A stretch of DNA of 49,534 nt from the NCBI GenBank assembly GCA_027859085.1, contig JAQIBJ010000033.1, positions 1-49,534 of the forward strand. Direction: 5' to 3'. The position numbers and the translations under genes were made by a program. Origin of the DNA: Mycoplasmatota bacterium (lineage in GTDB: Bacteria; Bacillota_I; Bacilli_A; Izemoplasmatales; Hujiaoplasmataceae). Of the stretch, positions 49,123-49,534 are shown piece after piece. Positions within the stretch are counted from its first letter, which is position 1. Every line of letters begins with the position of its first letter. The notes beneath the pieces are model-generated. The model was not told the DNA's origin, made no database searches, and saw only the letters and a list, made by a program, of their open reading frames with translations.

Positions 49123-49534
49123 ATGAAAAATTATTGGTGGCAAGATGCAATCATTTATCAAATATATCTAAGAAGTTTTCAAGATTCTAATCATGATGGG
49201 ATTGGCGACATTGGCGGTGTGATTGAAAGGCTTGATTATTTAAAAGATTTAGGTGTGAACACATTATGGATATCTCCACACTATGATTCACCAATGGATG
49301 ATTTTGGTTATGACGTCAGAAACTTCTATAAAGTCAGTGATGATTATGGAGACATTGAAGACTTTAAATTATTGATTGATAAAGCACATCAGATGGATAT
49401 GAAGATTATTACCGACCTTGTGCTAAACCATACCTCTGATGAACATGCATGGTTTGAAGCTGCTAAAGATCCAAATCATCCTGAACATCAAAAATATCAT
49501 GATTATTATATTTGGCATAAACCAAAATATAATG
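49123..49534 (+). CDS. GH13 alpha-glucosidase / oligo-1,6-glucosidase (5' part)
   Basis: 137 codons are present before the window ends. The start is the standard GH13 barrel entry: WWQDAIIYQIYLRSFQDSN, DGIGDIGGVIERLDYLKDLG, LWISPHYDSPMDDFGYDV and the conserved region I DLVLNHTSDEHAWF. The order and the GYDVRNFYKV segment fit the oligo-1,6-glucosidase / alpha-glucosidase group (GH13_31-like), cytoplasmic since no signal peptide is present. It would cleave short alpha-glucosides to glucose. The catalytic residues lie beyond the window. Confidence 0.9.
   Translation, partial: MKNYWWQDAIIYQIYLRSFQDSNHDGIGDIGGVIERLDYLKDLGVNTLWISPHYDSPMDDFGYDVRNFYKVSDDYGDIEDFKLLIDKAHQMDMKIITDLVLNHTSDEHAWFEAAKDPNHPEHQKYHDYYIWHKPKYN

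Noticed and set aside
49123-49534. Calling the GH13 gene a trehalose synthase or trehalose-6-phosphate hydrolase
   Set aside because: Only the first 137 codons are visible, and these cannot separate the closely related GH13 specificities; the general glucosidase call is kept.

Overview
This is a dense, AT-rich stretch of bacterial chromosome, mostly housekeeping genes with very short gaps. Genes end in TGA as well as TAA and TAG, and tryptophan is TGG, so the code is the standard one and not that of Mycoplasma or Spiroplasma. Shine-Dalgarno (SD) sequences are strong (AGGAGG type), promoters are sigma-A-like with 16-17 bp spacers, and several gene orders resemble condensed Bacillus operons (nusB-xseA-xseB-dxs-recN, ispH next to a CshB-like helicase, infC-rpmI-rplT with an L20 leader). 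The best fit is a low-GC Firmicute of the Acholeplasma / Izemoplasma / Haloplasma group; the exact genus cannot be fixed from this window.

Layout. 1-968 (minus): CPBP membrane protease cut by the window edge. 1113-5578: ktrA, rdgB, a YfcE-type phosphodiesterase and an 896-residue protein that I read as a degenerate TPR-GAF-PAS-GGDEF-EAL protein. 5687-11065: nusB, xseA, xseB, dxs, recN. 11097-12200 (minus): ispH and a 52-residue membrane protein. 12278-15639: DEAD-box helicase, trmL, DUF402 phosphatase, RluA-type pseudouridine synthase. 15662-16687 (minus): M42 peptidase. 16790-21188: nadD, nadE, mnmA and a patatin-like lipase. 21245-24087: four-gene operon with a secreted protein, an anchored protein and an ABC transporter. 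24176-28680: glmS-glmM-glmU. 28681-29990: L20 leader, infC, rpmI, rplT. 30112-34245: NatAB-like exporter, small P-loop kinase, a radical-SAM relative without its iron-sulfur cysteines, and two small membrane proteins. 34302-35123 (minus): YwaF-like membrane protein. 35280-39372: TGS-uridine kinase and a P-type ATPase. 39421-42093: glgA-glgC. 42130-42203 (minus): tRNA-Thr. 42328-44639: ABC exporter. 44746-47370: ppdK. 47469-47646: probable 6S RNA. 47656-48683: rsmD-coaD. 48751-49023: three tRNA-Arg genes. 49123 to the end: start of a GH13 glucosidase.

Together the genes point to a fermentative, cell-wall-related or glycan-making organism: UDP-GlcNAc is made from fructose-6-phosphate (glmSMU), isoprenoids by the MEP pathway (dxs, ispH), NAD and CoA by salvage or late steps (nadD, nadE, coaD), glycogen from ADP-glucose (glgC, glgA) with a GH13 glucosidase, and pyruvate/PEP exchange by PPDK.

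The most unusual points are two proteins that keep an enzyme fold but have lost the catalytic motifs (GGDEF/EAL and radical SAM), two genes that appear to start at AUU (infC and the uridine kinase homologue), two genes with a hairpin between SD and AUG (nusB and the pseudouridine synthase), and the secreted-protein/ABC operon whose first SD lies inside a terminator-like hairpin. No CRISPR array, insertion sequence or prophage was seen.
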